Notes under the pieces: model-generated
What the model saw: the letters and a program-made list of their open reading frames with translations, nothing else
What the model was told of the DNA's origin: nothing
The model's database searches: none
DNA from: Candidatus Parabacteroides intestinavium
GTDB lineage: Bacteria; Bacteroidota; Bacteroidia; Bacteroidales; Tannerellaceae
Length of the DNA stretch: 7,343 nt
Direction of reading: 5' to 3'
Assembly: GCA_019118725.1 (NCBI GenBank)
Contig: DWYO01000126.1
Span: forward strand, 1-7,343
Shown: piece by piece, positions 1 through 7,164 of the stretch
Position numbering within the stretch: the stretch's first letter is position 1
Layout of the letters: each line of letters begins with the position of its first letter
Translations under genes and position numbers: made by a program

Positions 1-99
1 GATTGCCCCCTTATGTCTTGCGGATTGCTTTTCGGCTTGCAGAAGGCGTAGCGGGCTACGTCGAGGCAAGTCGGGAAGCAAGATGCTGGCAGAAGGGGC
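1..99. repeat. Left copy of a 99-bp exact terminal direct repeat
   Basis: This stretch is base-for-base identical to the last 99 bases of the window. The interior is an imperfect palindrome. CGTAGC at 47-52 pairs with GCTACG at 55-60 around a two-base centre. CTTGC at 36-40 can pair with GCAAG at 66-70, CTTGC at 18-22 with GCAAG at 78-82, and TGCCCC at 4-9 with GGGGCA at 95-100. I see no gene in it. Because the identity begins exactly at base 1 and ends exactly at the last base, the length of the true repeat cannot be read from this window. Confidence 0.97.
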
Positions 100-144
100 A
101 AAATACCCGAAGAGCTTTCTTTCAGAAAAAAGAACCGTTGAGCG

Positions 145-165
145 GTCTAATGACCGATTTGGGTT
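145..165 (+). repeat. 21-nt inverted-repeat arm (left side)
   Basis: This 21-nt stretch, beginning GTCTAATGACC and ending TTTGGGTT, is the perfect reverse complement of 7216-7236. When the window is closed through its 99-bp overlap, the two arms lie at the ends of an element of about 194 nt (7216-7244 followed by 1-165). The bases just outside do not extend the pairing. Between the 99-bp repeat and this arm lies a small A/T-rich stem, TTCTTT at 117-122 with AAAGAA at 129-134. Confidence 0.9.
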
Positions 166-202
166 GAATAAAGATGGGCTTTTATGGAGCGTTTTTAAGC
201 AA

Positions 203-249
203 AAAATCTGCAAGCATTTCATTTAAGGACAAAAAAACTTGCAGATTTT
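203..249 (-). terminator. Terminator-like hairpin after the gamma-carbonic anhydrase gene
   Basis: AAAATCTGCAAG at 203-214 pairs perfectly with CTTGCAGATTTT at 238-249, giving a 12-bp stem with a 23-base A/T-rich loop. It lies 16 bp past the stop codon of the minus-strand gene that ends at 265. Read on the minus strand, the stem ends in a run of six T (206 down to 201), as expected of a Rho-independent terminator. The plus-strand reading also ends in T's, so it could work both ways. The rest of 100-264 holds the repeat arm and no gene that I can see. Confidence 0.7.
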
Positions 250-264
250 ACCGAATCTATCTTT

Positions 265-777
265 TCATTCGTACCACGATGCGTACATGTGGTAATTTTT
301 GGCGATCTTCTGATTGATTTCTTTGGATTGTTCCGGATCAACTTTCTTGACGAATTTAGCCGGGACTCCGGCATAAATGCTACCCGGTTCTACAATCGTG
401 TTGCTCAACACCACTGAACCGGCAGCAACAATAGCCCCCTCACCTATTACGGCATGATCCATAACTACCGCACCCATTCCAATCAATGCGCCATGACATA
501 TCTTTGCGCCATGCACCGTTACGTTATGCCCTATAGAAACATCATCACCAATTTCAATAGTCGACTTCTCATATAGCGTATGCAATACCGAACCATCCTG
601 AATATTTACGCCATTTCCTATCCGGATTGAGTTTACATCCCCCCGGATGACAGTCCCAAACCAGATACTGCACCCTTCACCTATCTCGACATCTCCGATA
701 ATCGTAGCATTATCCGCCAAAAAGGTATTTTCTCCAATCTTAGGAGTAAATCCCCGTACTGATTTTATTAGAGCCAT
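265..777 (-). CDS. Gamma-carbonic anhydrase family protein (left-handed beta-helix, YrdA/CamH-like)
   Basis: This 170-residue protein is made of hexapeptide repeats (residues about 13-135, for example IGDVEIGEG, IRIGNGVNI, IGEGAIVAAG) that fold into a left-handed beta-helix, followed by a C-terminal helix. Known members form trimers with a metal at each interface. The three expected histidine ligands are present: H66 (VLHTL), H84 and H89 (GHNVTVHG). R45 and D47 of the IRGD motif and Q60 also match the family. The acidic loop and the proton-shuttle glutamates of the archaeal Cam enzyme are missing, as in the shorter CamH/YrdA group. Carbonic anhydrase activity is therefore uncertain, and metal-dependent acyl-type or structural roles remain possible. 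The protein is probably cytoplasmic, since there is no signal peptide. The ATG at 777 has no Shine-Dalgarno sequence. It lies 71 bp after the peptidase gene, with a hairpin between, and is last in the row. Confidence 0.93.
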   Translation of the reverse strand: MALIKSVRGFTPKIGENTFLADNATIIGDVEIGEGCSIWFGTVIRGDVNSIRIGNGVNIQDGSVLHTLYEKSTIEIGDDVSIGHNVTVHGAKICHGALIGMGAVVMDHAVIGEGAIVAAGSVVLSNTIVEPGSIYAGVPAKFVKKVDPEQSKEINQKIAKNYHMYASWYE

Positions 778-808
778 GAGTATAATTATGAATTACGAGT
801 TATAAATA

Positions 809-841
809 AGGGTGTGTCATAAAAAATTTGCGACACACCCT
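809..841 (-). terminator. Terminator-like hairpin between the peptidase and the gamma-carbonic anhydrase gene
   Basis: AGGGTGTGTC at 809-818 pairs perfectly with GACACACCCT at 832-841, giving a 10-bp stem with a 13-base loop (ATAAAAAATTTGC). It starts 7 bp past the minus-strand stop codon of the peptidase gene. On the minus strand the stem is followed by TTATTTATAA, a broken T-run, so termination may be partial. If some transcripts read through, the last gene can still be expressed. I see no clear TAnnTTTG promoter box in the 71-bp gap. Confidence 0.65.
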
Positions 842-848
842 CTTCCGA

Positions 849-2636
849 TTAAATTTCTTCCGTCTTTGCTTTCAACCAAGTTTTCTCCTCCTCGGTCAGA
901 TACGGACTAAGTTTCTCATAAACTGTCTGATGATATTTATTCAGCCAAGCATGCTCACGAGCAGAAAGCATAGATACTACCACCAAGCGAGTATCAATAA
1001 AACACAAGGTCAAGGTTTCCATGCAAAGGAACTTACCGAACTCCGTTTCACTATCCTCACGTACCGTCACCATATTCTCGATACGTATGCCATACTCTCC
1101 GGTACGATACAATCCAGGCTCATCACTGATCAACATACCCGGTTGAAGCACCGTCGGGTTCTCTTCCATACGAATATTTTGCGGACCCTCATGCACATTC
1201 AGACAATGACCTATGCCATGGCCTGTTCCATGCAAGTAATTCAATCCGGCATCCCACAAGGCCTTACGGGCGAACGCATCTATCTGGCTTCCTCGCGTGC
1301 CAGCAGGGAATTTACATTTAGCGATGCTGATGGTACCCTTCAATACCCGGGTGAAGTCCTTCTTCATCTGCTCGGTTGGTTCGCCCAAAGCGATGGTACG
1401 AGTGATATCGGTTGTACCATCCAGGTACTGTGCTCCGCTATCCAACAGGTATAAGCTTTCCGGCTTCAGCTCTACATCACTTTCTTCCGTTACGCCATAA
1501 TGCACAATCGCACCATGAGCCGCATATCCGGAAATACTCTCAAAACTATCCATGATATAATAGTCTTGTTCTGCACGCAGGGCCGTCAGCTTCTTGCTGG
1601 CGCTCAGCTCTGTCACACGTTCACCGGCCGCAAGGCTCTTTTCCAGCCAATAATAGAATTTCGTCAATGCTACACCATCCCGCACCACGGCATGGCGTAC
1701 ACCTTCCAGTTCCGTCTCGTTCTTGATGCTCTTCAACGCATTGGCAGGTGATACCCCTTCGATAATCCTTACCCCCTTCGGCAGCGCATTGCAGATAGCT
1801 TTATTGGTACGTGAACAATCCAAATAGATACGGGAACTTTCCGGAATCCGGGACAAATACGTGTACAAACATGTATAATCAGCCAACACGATACCCTCTT
1901 TCTTCAGACGTTGAGCCACCTCTTCCGGCACCTTTTTCGGATTGATGAAAAGGACATTCTCTTTATCTGACACAAACAGATAAGCTACTGCAACCGGATT
2001 ATAAGCCACATCCGTACCTCGGATATTACACGTCCAGGCTACTTCATCCAAAGCAGAAAGAATCGTACAGTCAGCTCCGGCCTTATGAAGCATCACCATG
2101 ATATCCATCAGCTTATCTTCCGATGAACGTCCGCTGAACTGAAGCGGCATGTCAAACACCGGCGCATCAGGAATAGCCGGACGGTCAGTCCAAAGTGCAT
2201 CCAAAAGCACACATTCTGTATTCAGACGGATATCCTTACGCGACAGGACCTTTTCCAAGGCCTCCGCATCAGCCGAACTATAGGTTTCACCATTTAATCC
2301 TACCGTCTCTCCCTCCCGCAATTCAGACAACAGAAAATCATCGATCGAAGGAGTTTCCGGCAACATCAATTTATACAAATCAATGCCCGACCCTTCCAGC
2401 TGAGCAGCGGCTTGCAGAAAATAACGCGAGTCGGTCCACAAACCAGCTTTCTCGGCTGTGACTACCACCGTTCCTGCCGAACCGGTAAAACCTGAAATCC
2501 ATTCACGATATTTCCAGCACTTTGCCGGATATTCACTCATGTGAGGATCGGATGTCGGAATAATATAAGCAGCTATTCCGTTCGCCTTCATAGCTTCCCG
2601 CAAAGCGGAAAGACGTTCAACTATTTGCGTTTTCAT
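849..2636 (-). CDS. Xaa-Pro aminopeptidase (aminopeptidase P, M24B family)
   Basis: This 595-residue metallopeptidase should remove an N-terminal residue that precedes proline. It has the three-part layout of the long, eukaryote-like aminopeptidase P: two creatinase-like N-terminal domains (about 5-130 and 155-300), a pita-bread catalytic domain (about 310-530) and a C-terminal extension (about 535-595). The five expected dinuclear metal ligands can be placed as D399 (LLDSG), D410 (TTDITRT), H473 (GTGHGIGH), E506 (DEPGLY) and E520 (GIRIENM). H482 lies in VHEGP. The spacing agrees with the human cytosolic enzyme XPNPEP1. There is no signal peptide, so it is probably cytoplasmic and involved in peptide turnover. 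The ATG at 2636 has an A-rich leader without a Shine-Dalgarno sequence, as is usual in Bacteroidetes. The gene follows trxB after 150 bp and may have its own promoter. The product call is firm; the exact substrates are not visible. Confidence 0.97.
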   Translation of the reverse strand: MKTQIVERLSALREAMKANGIAAYIIPTSDPHMSEYPAKCWKYREWISGFTGSAGTVVVTAEKAGLWTDSRYFLQAAAQLEGSGIDLYKLMLPETPSIDDFLLSELREGETVGLNGETYSSADAEALEKVLSRKDIRLNTECVLLDALWTDRPAIPDAPVFDMPLQFSGRSSEDKLMDIMVMLHKAGADCTILSALDEVAWTCNIRGTDVAYNPVAVAYLFVSDKENVLFINPKKVPEEVAQRLKKEGIVLADYTCLYTYLSRIPESSRIYLDCSRTNKAICNALPKGVRIIEGVSPANALKSIKNETELEGVRHAVVRDGVALTKFYYWLEKSLAAGERVTELSASKKLTALRAEQDYYIMDSFESISGYAAHGAIVHYGVTEESDVELKPESLYLLDSGAQYLDGTTDITRTIALGEPTEQMKKDFTRVLKGTISIAKCKFPAGTRGSQIDAFARKALWDAGLNYLHGTGHGIGHCLNVHEGPQNIRMEENPTVLQPGMLISDEPGLYRTGEYGIRIENMVTVREDSETEFGKFLCMETLTLCFIDTRLVVVSMLSAREHAWLNKYHQTVYEKLSPYLTEEEKTWLKAKTEEI

Positions 2637-2786
2637 TGTACTCTATATTTATTTGTTAGTTGATTTCTTTTTTTAAGAAGCTGAAATAAATTCAAAAACA
2701 GCCTCTAAATCTTCAAGATCCAGTTGACAAGGCAACAAATTAATAGGCCTTACACCTGAAGTCTGGACCTTGTATCTATGAAGAGC
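2637..2786 (-). other. Intergenic stretch with an in-frame open extension after trxB
   Basis: This 150-bp gap holds no gene with a clear start. In the trxB frame, directly after the TAG stop (2787-2789), 37 sense codons follow (2786 down to 2676) before a TAA at 2673-2675. The predicted peptide looks protein-like near its end (LDLEDLEAVFEFISAS), but there is no ATG, only TTG codons. It could be chance, a gene remnant, or a rarely translated extension. A small palindrome GAGCCT-AC-AGGCTC (2783-2796) covers the trxB stop. The stretch nearest the peptidase start is A-rich on the coding strand. TTAATTTG (minus strand, 2743-2736) is one base away from the Bacteroidetes -7 box and is only a weak promoter candidate. 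Confidence 0.35.
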
Positions 2787-3728
2787 CTACAGGCTCAAAT
2801 ACCGCTCAGCCTCGATTGCAGCCTTACATCCGCTCCCTGCAGCTGTAATCGCCTGACGATAATGCGGGTCGGCCACATCTCCGGCAGCAAACACCCCCGG
2901 AATCTTCGTGCGAGGTGTCCCCTCAATCGTCTTGATATATCCCACCTCATCTGTTTCCAACCAAGGTTTGAAGATATCCGAATTGGGCTTATGGCCGATA
3001 GCCAGGAAGAAACCATCAATGGCGATATCCACTTTTTCTTCATCCGGTTCACCCAGGCGTTTTACCAAATGAGCTCCTTCTACCCCGTTCTCTCCGAAGA
3101 GACCGATCGTGTTATGCTCAAACAACACCTGTATATTCGGAGTTTTGAACACACGTTCCTGCATCACCTTCGAAGCTCGCAGATAGGGTTTGCGAACAAT
3201 CAGATAAACCTGCTTAGCCAGTCCGGCCAGATAGATAGCCTCCTCGCAAGCCGTATCGCCTCCACCTACCACCGCAACGTTTTTCTTCCGATAAAAGAAT
3301 CCGTCACAAGTCGCACACGCAGATACCCCCATGCCCGCATACTTGGCCTCGTCCGGCAATCCCAGATACTTAGCCGTAGCACCCGTACAGATAATCAAAG
3401 TATCCGTCTCGATCACCTTCTCTCCGTCTATTGTGATTTTATAAGGAGAAGACGACAAATCTGAAGCCGTAGCGATACCCGAACGTACATCCGCACCAAA
3501 CCGTAAGGCCTGCTTCTTCAGATCTTCCATCAGTTCCGGACCGGTAACCCCATTCGGATAGCCTGGAAAATTCTCGACTTCGGTCGTTGTCGTCAATTGC
3601 CCACCCGGTTGTATACCCTCATACAACACCGGTGAAAGATTGGCACGCGAAGCATAAATAGCCGCTGTATATCCTGCTGGTCCGGAACCGATAATCAAGC
3701 ACCGGACTTTTTCATTTGTTAATTCCAT
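2787..3728 (-). CDS. trxB: Thioredoxin reductase (NADPH, FAD-dependent)
   Basis: This 313-residue flavoprotein should pass electrons from NADPH through FAD to thioredoxin in the cytoplasm. The N-terminal FAD-binding motif is GSGPAG (14-19). The redox-active pair is C138-A-T-C141, followed by D142-G143, as in low-molecular-weight bacterial thioredoxin reductases. A second Rossmann motif, GGGDTACEEA (155-164), binds NADPH. The C-terminal FAD motif is AAGDVADPHYRQAITAAGSG (281-300). The length matches the family (about 305-320). The usual E. coli HRR phosphate-binding motif reads VRK here (178-180), and R185 lies nearby, so NADPH use is likely but not proven. The gene ends normally at ERYLSL. 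It follows the lolA-like gene after 85 bp with an A-rich leader and no Shine-Dalgarno sequence. It may share the ftsK transcript or have its own promoter. Confidence 0.97.
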   Translation of the reverse strand: MELTNEKVRCLIIGSGPAGYTAAIYASRANLSPVLYEGIQPGGQLTTTTEVENFPGYPNGVTGPELMEDLKKQALRFGADVRSGIATASDLSSSPYKITIDGEKVIETDTLIICTGATAKYLGLPDEAKYAGMGVSACATCDGFFYRKKNVAVVGGGDTACEEAIYLAGLAKQVYLIVRKPYLRASKVMQERVFKTPNIQVLFEHNTIGLFGENGVEGAHLVKRLGEPDEEKVDIAIDGFFLAIGHKPNSDIFKPWLETDEVGYIKTIEGTPRTKIPGVFAAGDVADPHYRQAITAAGSGCKAAIEAERYLSL

Positions 3729-3774
3729 ATTTTGTTTTTTAAGTTCTTTCTTTTCTAATTTTCGTTTTTTATTC

Positions 3775-3804
3775 TGTCCTATTGGACGAAGTTCCGGAAG
3801 GACA
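3775..3804 (-). other. Possible hairpin between the lolA-like gene and trxB
   Basis: TGTCCT at 3775-3780 can pair with AGGACA at 3799-3804, a 6-bp stem around an 18-base loop that contains the palindrome TTCCGGAA. A smaller alternative, GTCC-TATT-GGAC (3776-3787), uses the same left bases, so the two exclude each other. No clean T-run follows on the minus strand. It may be a weak attenuator, an RNA-processing site or chance. The remaining 85-bp gap is A-rich on the coding strand and shows no clear promoter box. Confidence 0.3.
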
Positions 3805-3813
3805 CATCTGAAA

Positions 3814-4452
3814 TTACCTCAAGTCCACTACCTCAGCGTCCGGATAATCCGATTCATTAAAGGTAAAGAAACTATCCGGTTGGTTAACTTTCGTTTGCCA
3901 GTCACGGATATGAATCGAATAGATCGCATCATTCTTATCCGTTATAGTAAACGAAGCCGGGAATCCGGTAACCTTCTCTACCTGCACCTCAATTGTCCGG
4001 ATATCGCTCTTTCCTTTTGGAGTCAATACAATATCATAGGCCGACTTAGCCTGCCGCGTCGTGCTAGTTCCCCGATAGGTAGCCTTGAATCCTTTCTTAT
4101 ATGAGCGGAGTAAAACAGCCGGATTGGTGAATTGCAACTCTTCCCCGCCGGGTGTACTTACGTTCACCTCCTCCGTACGCGCCACATAGGCCCATTGCGT
4201 ACTCCCGTCATACCAGGTAATCATATCTGGAGTCTCAAGCTTGAACTTATCATCACGCATCTGAATCGTCCCTTCGAAACTCTCCGAAACACCCTGCTGG
4301 GGGATGGAGGTATGCAACGAGAAATTCGCTTTGATGCCCTGTGATTGCTCATAGGCCTGCGCCGCTTTGTCCAATATCTCAGAAGCATTTTGCGCAGAAG
4401 TCATCAGAGCTATTCCGATAAAGGAAAAAATTAATAAGAACCTGTTCATCAT
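3814..4452 (-). CDS. LolA-like outer-membrane lipoprotein carrier protein
   Basis: This 212-residue protein has an N-terminal signal peptide: MMNR, a hydrophobic stretch (about 5-17), then TSAQ with likely cleavage near residues 20-21. It should therefore act in the periplasm. The mature part has the LolA pattern. It starts with a helix (ASEILDKAAQAYEQSQGIKANFS), then beta strands including FEGTIQMRDDKFKLETPDMITWYDGSTQWAYV. LolA forms a half-barrel that carries lipoproteins from the LolCDE transporter to the outer membrane; Bacteroidetes generally lack a recognisable LolB partner. Its ATG (4452-4450) overlaps the ftsK stop in ATGA, so translation is probably coupled. The second codon is also ATG and could serve as the start. 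The ftsK-lolA pairing, also found in E. coli, supports the call. The family is diverse, so lolA is a likely name rather than a certain one. Confidence 0.88.
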   Translation of the reverse strand: MMNRFLLIFSFIGIALMTSAQNASEILDKAAQAYEQSQGIKANFSLHTSIPQQGVSESFEGTIQMRDDKFKLETPDMITWYDGSTQWAYVARTEEVNVSTPGGEELQFTNPAVLLRSYKKGFKATYRGTSTTRQAKSAYDIVLTPKGKSDIRTIEVQVEKVTGFPASFTITDKNDAIYSIHIRDWQTKVNQPDSFFTFNESDYPDAEVVDLR

Positions 4453-6893
4453 TTCAAACTATTCAATAACTGTTCCAACGTATATTCATCCGGTATCAAA
4501 ACCTGACGAGCCTTACTCCCTTCCGAAGGACCTACCACTCCGGCCGCCTCCAACTGATCCATCAATCGTCCGGCACGATTATAACCGATAGCGAATTTAC
4601 GCTGAATCAGAGAGGTAGACCCCTGTTGCTGAATAACAATCAAGCGGGCAGCTTCATCAAAGAACGGGTCACGATTCGAAAGGTCTACCGGCCCTCCGTT
4701 TCCACCTCCTTCACTTCCCTCAGCTATATATTCAGGTAGCAGATAAGCCGTCGGATAAGCCACCTGCTTGCTGATATACTCCACGATATTCTCTACCTCC
4801 GGTGTATCTACAAATGCACATTGCACACGCACGGTATCACTCCCAGCCACAGATATCAGCATATCCCCACGGCCTATCAGGCGATTTGCCCCCGGTGCGT
4901 CCAAGATGGTACGCGAGTCTATCATGGAAGCTACTTTAAAGGCGATACGGCTCGGGAAATTTCCTTTGATGGTTCCGGTAATCACCTTCGTATCCGGACG
5001 TTGCGTAGCCAATATCATGTGTATACCCACCGCACGCGCCTTGGCTGCTATACGTGAAATCGGCAATTCGATCTCACGACCAGACGTTGCGATCAGGTCG
5101 GCAAATTCATCCACCACCGCCACGATATAGGGCAGGAAGCGATGTCCTCGTTCCGGATTCAAATGACGTCCGATGAATTTCGTGTTATACTCCTTGATGT
5201 TGCGCACATTGGCATCTACCAGCAACTTATAGCGGTTTTCCATCTCGATGACCAGCGAGTTCAAGGTCGCCACGGCATCGGCAGGCTCAGTGACAATCGG
5301 GTCATCGGTATTGGGCAGCTTCGCAAGGTAATGACGTTCTATCTTCGCATAAATACTGAATTCGACCATCTTCGGGTCGACCATGACAAATTTCAGCTCA
5401 GCCGGATGTTTCTTATATAATAAAGAGGTAATGATGGCATTCAGGCCGACCGACTTACCTTGTCCGGTTGCTCCGGCCACCAGTAAGTGCGGTGTCTTGC
5501 AAAGGTCGAACATATAGACCTCGTTGGTAATGGTCTTGCCCATCGCGACAGGCAGTTCATACTTGCACTCCTGAAACCGTTTCGAGGCGATGACAGACTG
5601 CATCGAAACGGTCTGCGGATTTTTGTTCGGCACCTCGATACCAATTGTACCCTTTCCCGGTATCGGCGCAATGATTCGGATCTGTAGGGCAGCCAAATTC
5701 AAGGCAATATCATCTTCCAGTGTCTTTATCTTGGCGATACGGATACCTGCCTCAGGGATAATCTCATACAACGTGACAGTCGGTCCCACCGTAGCCTTAA
5801 TAGAAGCGATCTTGATGCCGAAATCCTCCAAAGCCTGCTTGATAAGTTGTTGATTCGTCTTCAGGTCCTCCATGCTTACCTCAATATTTCCCTGGTCATG
5901 CGGGTCAAGCAAATCCAAGGTCGGGAAAGTATAATGCGATAAGTCAAGACGCGGATTATAATCCTCTTGCTTCCATTGATTATCTGTTTCTTCTTCTTTT
6001 GGGACCTCGACCGAGAACTCCGGCTCCTCCTCTTTAGGGATAATCACCTCCAATCCGTCATCGACGACCTCAGGCTGCACAGATACAACAGGAACCTTCT
6101 CTACTTCCTCTGTCGACTCTTGTTCCCTGGTTAACTTACCACCAACTTGTTCACACGCTTCCAGATCAATGTGTTCACTCTTCTCTTCTTCAACGCGTTC
6201 ACTTACCTCCTCGTCCCCAGGTTCACTAGTTCCTTTATCAGTCCGTTTCCGTACCCACTTCGTCAACCATCCGAAGGTAAACACCCGTTGCAGGAAAGGT
6301 ATTGTTTTCTTACTTGAAAAGATAGCGATAATCAGAAAAAATCCCAAAAGCAACAAAAATGTACCCGGTATGCCGATATTGCTTTTCAGCATCTCCGTCA
6401 CGTAATATCCATGTTGACCGCCCAAATAAATAAACGTATCCTCATATCCGCTGATAAAGAAAAAAGCAAAGAACCATGACCCCCATATCAGTGTTGCCAA
6501 ACAGAAAATAAAACGGTTCAACAAACGGATTCTACGGATATTCATCAGCTTCGCCCCCATTGAGCCCAAGAAAAAGAGTATCATAAACGAAGACACTCCA
6601 AACCAACGGTTCATCAGCAGATCGGCAAGAAATGCCCCACGCACACCCGTCCAGTTCTCCACCGATCCTGAATTGACCAGCAGGTCTTCTACACTCACAT
6701 TCTCCACCTTGCTCTGGTCGGCAGCACCGGTAAAGAAAAAAGACACCAAAGCCAGTCCTATATAAATCGTTAGGATAGAAAGTACTAAACCGGTCACAAA
6801 TCGTGTCCGCTCACATGTAAAAAAGGCTTTCACTGTAGCCCATTTACCCGGTTTCTTATTTTGTTCCTGCTTATTGTTTGTCTTTTTTGCCAT
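4449..6893 (-). CDS. ftsK: FtsK/SpoIIIE family DNA translocase
   Basis: This 814-residue membrane-anchored ATPase should pump chromosomal DNA at the division septum and help resolve the terminus region. The N-terminal part has a basic leader and about four membrane segments (roughly 32-54, 100-117, 127-148 and 173-192). Residues about 220-310 form a very acidic linker rich in Glu. The alpha/beta motor follows: Walker A GATGQGKS (474-481) and Walker B VVDEFADL (593-600), plus the FtsK-typical LATQRPDTKVITG (628-640). The C-terminal winged-helix gamma domain (about 740-803) contains RKFAIGYNRAGRLMDQLEAA, the part that in relatives reads polar DNA signals and contacts XerD. All domains are present and the length is typical for non-proteobacterial FtsK. 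The ATG at 6893 is preceded by a promoter box and an A-rich leader. The gene is first in the row and overlaps the lolA-like gene by 4 bp. Confidence 0.98.
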   Translation of the reverse strand: MAKKTNNKQEQNKKPGKWATVKAFFTCERTRFVTGLVLSILTIYIGLALVSFFFTGAADQSKVENVSVEDLLVNSGSVENWTGVRGAFLADLLMNRWFGVSSFMILFFLGSMGAKLMNIRRIRLLNRFIFCLATLIWGSWFFAFFFISGYEDTFIYLGGQHGYYVTEMLKSNIGIPGTFLLLLGFFLIIAIFSSKKTIPFLQRVFTFGWLTKWVRKRTDKGTSEPGDEEVSERVEEEKSEHIDLEACEQVGGKLTREQESTEEVEKVPVVSVQPEVVDDGLEVIIPKEEEPEFSVEVPKEEETDNQWKQEDYNPRLDLSHYTFPTLDLLDPHDQGNIEVSMEDLKTNQQLIKQALEDFGIKIASIKATVGPTVTLYEIIPEAGIRIAKIKTLEDDIALNLAALQIRIIAPIPGKGTIGIEVPNKNPQTVSMQSVIASKRFQECKYELPVAMGKTITNEVYMFDLCKTPHLLVAGATGQGKSVGLNAIITSLLYKKHPAELKFVMVDPKMVEFSIYAKIERHYLAKLPNTDDPIVTEPADAVATLNSLVIEMENRYKLLVDANVRNIKEYNTKFIGRHLNPERGHRFLPYIVAVVDEFADLIATSGREIELPISRIAAKARAVGIHMILATQRPDTKVITGTIKGNFPSRIAFKVASMIDSRTILDAPGANRLIGRGDMLISVAGSDTVRVQCAFVDTPEVENIVEYISKQVAYPTAYLLPEYIAEGSEGGGNGGPVDLSNRDPFFDEAARLIVIQQQGSTSLIQRKFAIGYNRAGRLMDQLEAAGVVGPSEGSKARQVLIPDEYTLEQLLNSLK

Positions 6894-6900
6894 ATTTCAT
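6871..6900 (-). other. Tiny upstream reading frame overlapping the ftsK start
   Basis: An ATG at 6900-6898 lies seven bases before the chosen ftsK ATG in another frame. It opens a nine-codon frame (MKYGKKDKQ) that ends at TAA 6873-6871, inside ftsK. Neither ATG has a Shine-Dalgarno sequence. It could compete for initiation or be chance in A-rich sequence. The ftsK start is preferred because MAKKTNNKQE leads directly into the conserved membrane region. Confidence 0.25.
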
Positions 6901-6917
6901 TTTTCTTTTTCAACTTG

Positions 6918-6925
6918 CAAACTTA
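6918..6925 (-). promoter_or_regulatory. Bacteroidetes-type -7 promoter box before ftsK
   Basis: On the minus strand the bases read TAAGTTTG, a full match to the Bacteroidetes primary sigma -7 consensus TAnnTTTG. Transcription would start a few bases downstream, near 6912, giving a short A-rich leader of about 20 bases before the ftsK ATG at 6893. No good -33 TTG is visible at the usual distance, only TTA near 6948-6946. This is probably the main promoter for ftsK and the lolA-like gene, and perhaps for trxB. Confidence 0.6.
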
Positions 6926-6947
6926 CGAAAAAAATCGGATAATCATA

Positions 6948-6991
6948 AGAAGCTGTTTTGAATTTCTTCGGAAAATAGTTATGCAGCTTCT
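6948..6991 (-). other. Hairpin upstream of the ftsK promoter, possible terminator of a lost gene
   Basis: AGAAGCTG at 6948-6955 pairs with CAGCTTCT at 6984-6991. Inside the loop, TTTC-TTCG-GAAA (6963-6974) forms a small hairpin with a C(UUCG)G-type tetraloop on the plus-strand reading. On the minus strand a run of T's follows only after about 13 bases (6934-6928), so termination would be weak. It lies upstream of the ftsK promoter and downstream of the short coding-like remnant at 7037-7102. It could be the terminator of a minus-strand gene that once ended there. Confidence 0.35.
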
Positions 6992-7036
6992 AAAAAAATT
7001 TTCAGGCAAGCATCATTTATTCATTCTTTCTTTTTC

Positions 7037-7102
7037 CTACGAAATGCGGATGATGAAGTCATTTCCGAACAGATAGCTGAATTTACCGCTGTCTTCCACC
7101 AT
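7037..7102 (-). pseudogene. Short coding-like remnant of unknown identity
   Basis: The minus strand holds an ATG-to-TAG frame of 21 codons, MVEDSGKFSYL followed by FGNDFIIRIS. Its codon choice (AGC, GGT, TTC, ATC, CGC) resembles that of the real genes here. The same frame is closed by TGA and TAG just upstream (7111-7106). The opposite strand is also free of stops in the matching register from 6962 to 7213 (84 codons) but has no usable start apart from an ATG near 7136. I do not recognise it. It could be the 3' end of a minus-strand gene interrupted by the repeat at 7165 onward, a true tiny peptide, or chance. Apart from this, 6992-7164 shows no gene. Confidence 0.25.
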
Positions 7103-7164
7103 AAACTATCAGGTTCGCAGGCTAACATCATCCACATGGGGAACGGGCTTTCCCAAGCATGCAG

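Noticed and set aside
1..165. A CRISPR array or tRNA attachment site at the repeat
   Set aside because: There is only one repeat copy at each end with no regular spacers, and the sequence has no tRNA cloverleaf or 3' tRNA end that I can recognise.
828..1454. A 208-codon plus-strand frame opposite the peptidase gene
   Set aside because: It is antisense to a gene with intact catalytic motifs and its composition is not protein-like. The same holds for the other plus-strand frames opposite trxB, the lolA-like gene and ftsK.
2736..2743. TTAATTTG on the minus strand as a promoter for the peptidase gene
   Set aside because: It misses the TAnnTTTG box by one key base and has no -33 TTG at the right distance. 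It is mentioned under the intergenic stretch but not called as a promoter.
2783..2796. Palindrome GAGCCT-AC-AGGCTC over the trxB stop as a terminator
   Set aside because: The stem is short, the two-base loop is too tight to form as written, and no T-run follows on the minus strand.
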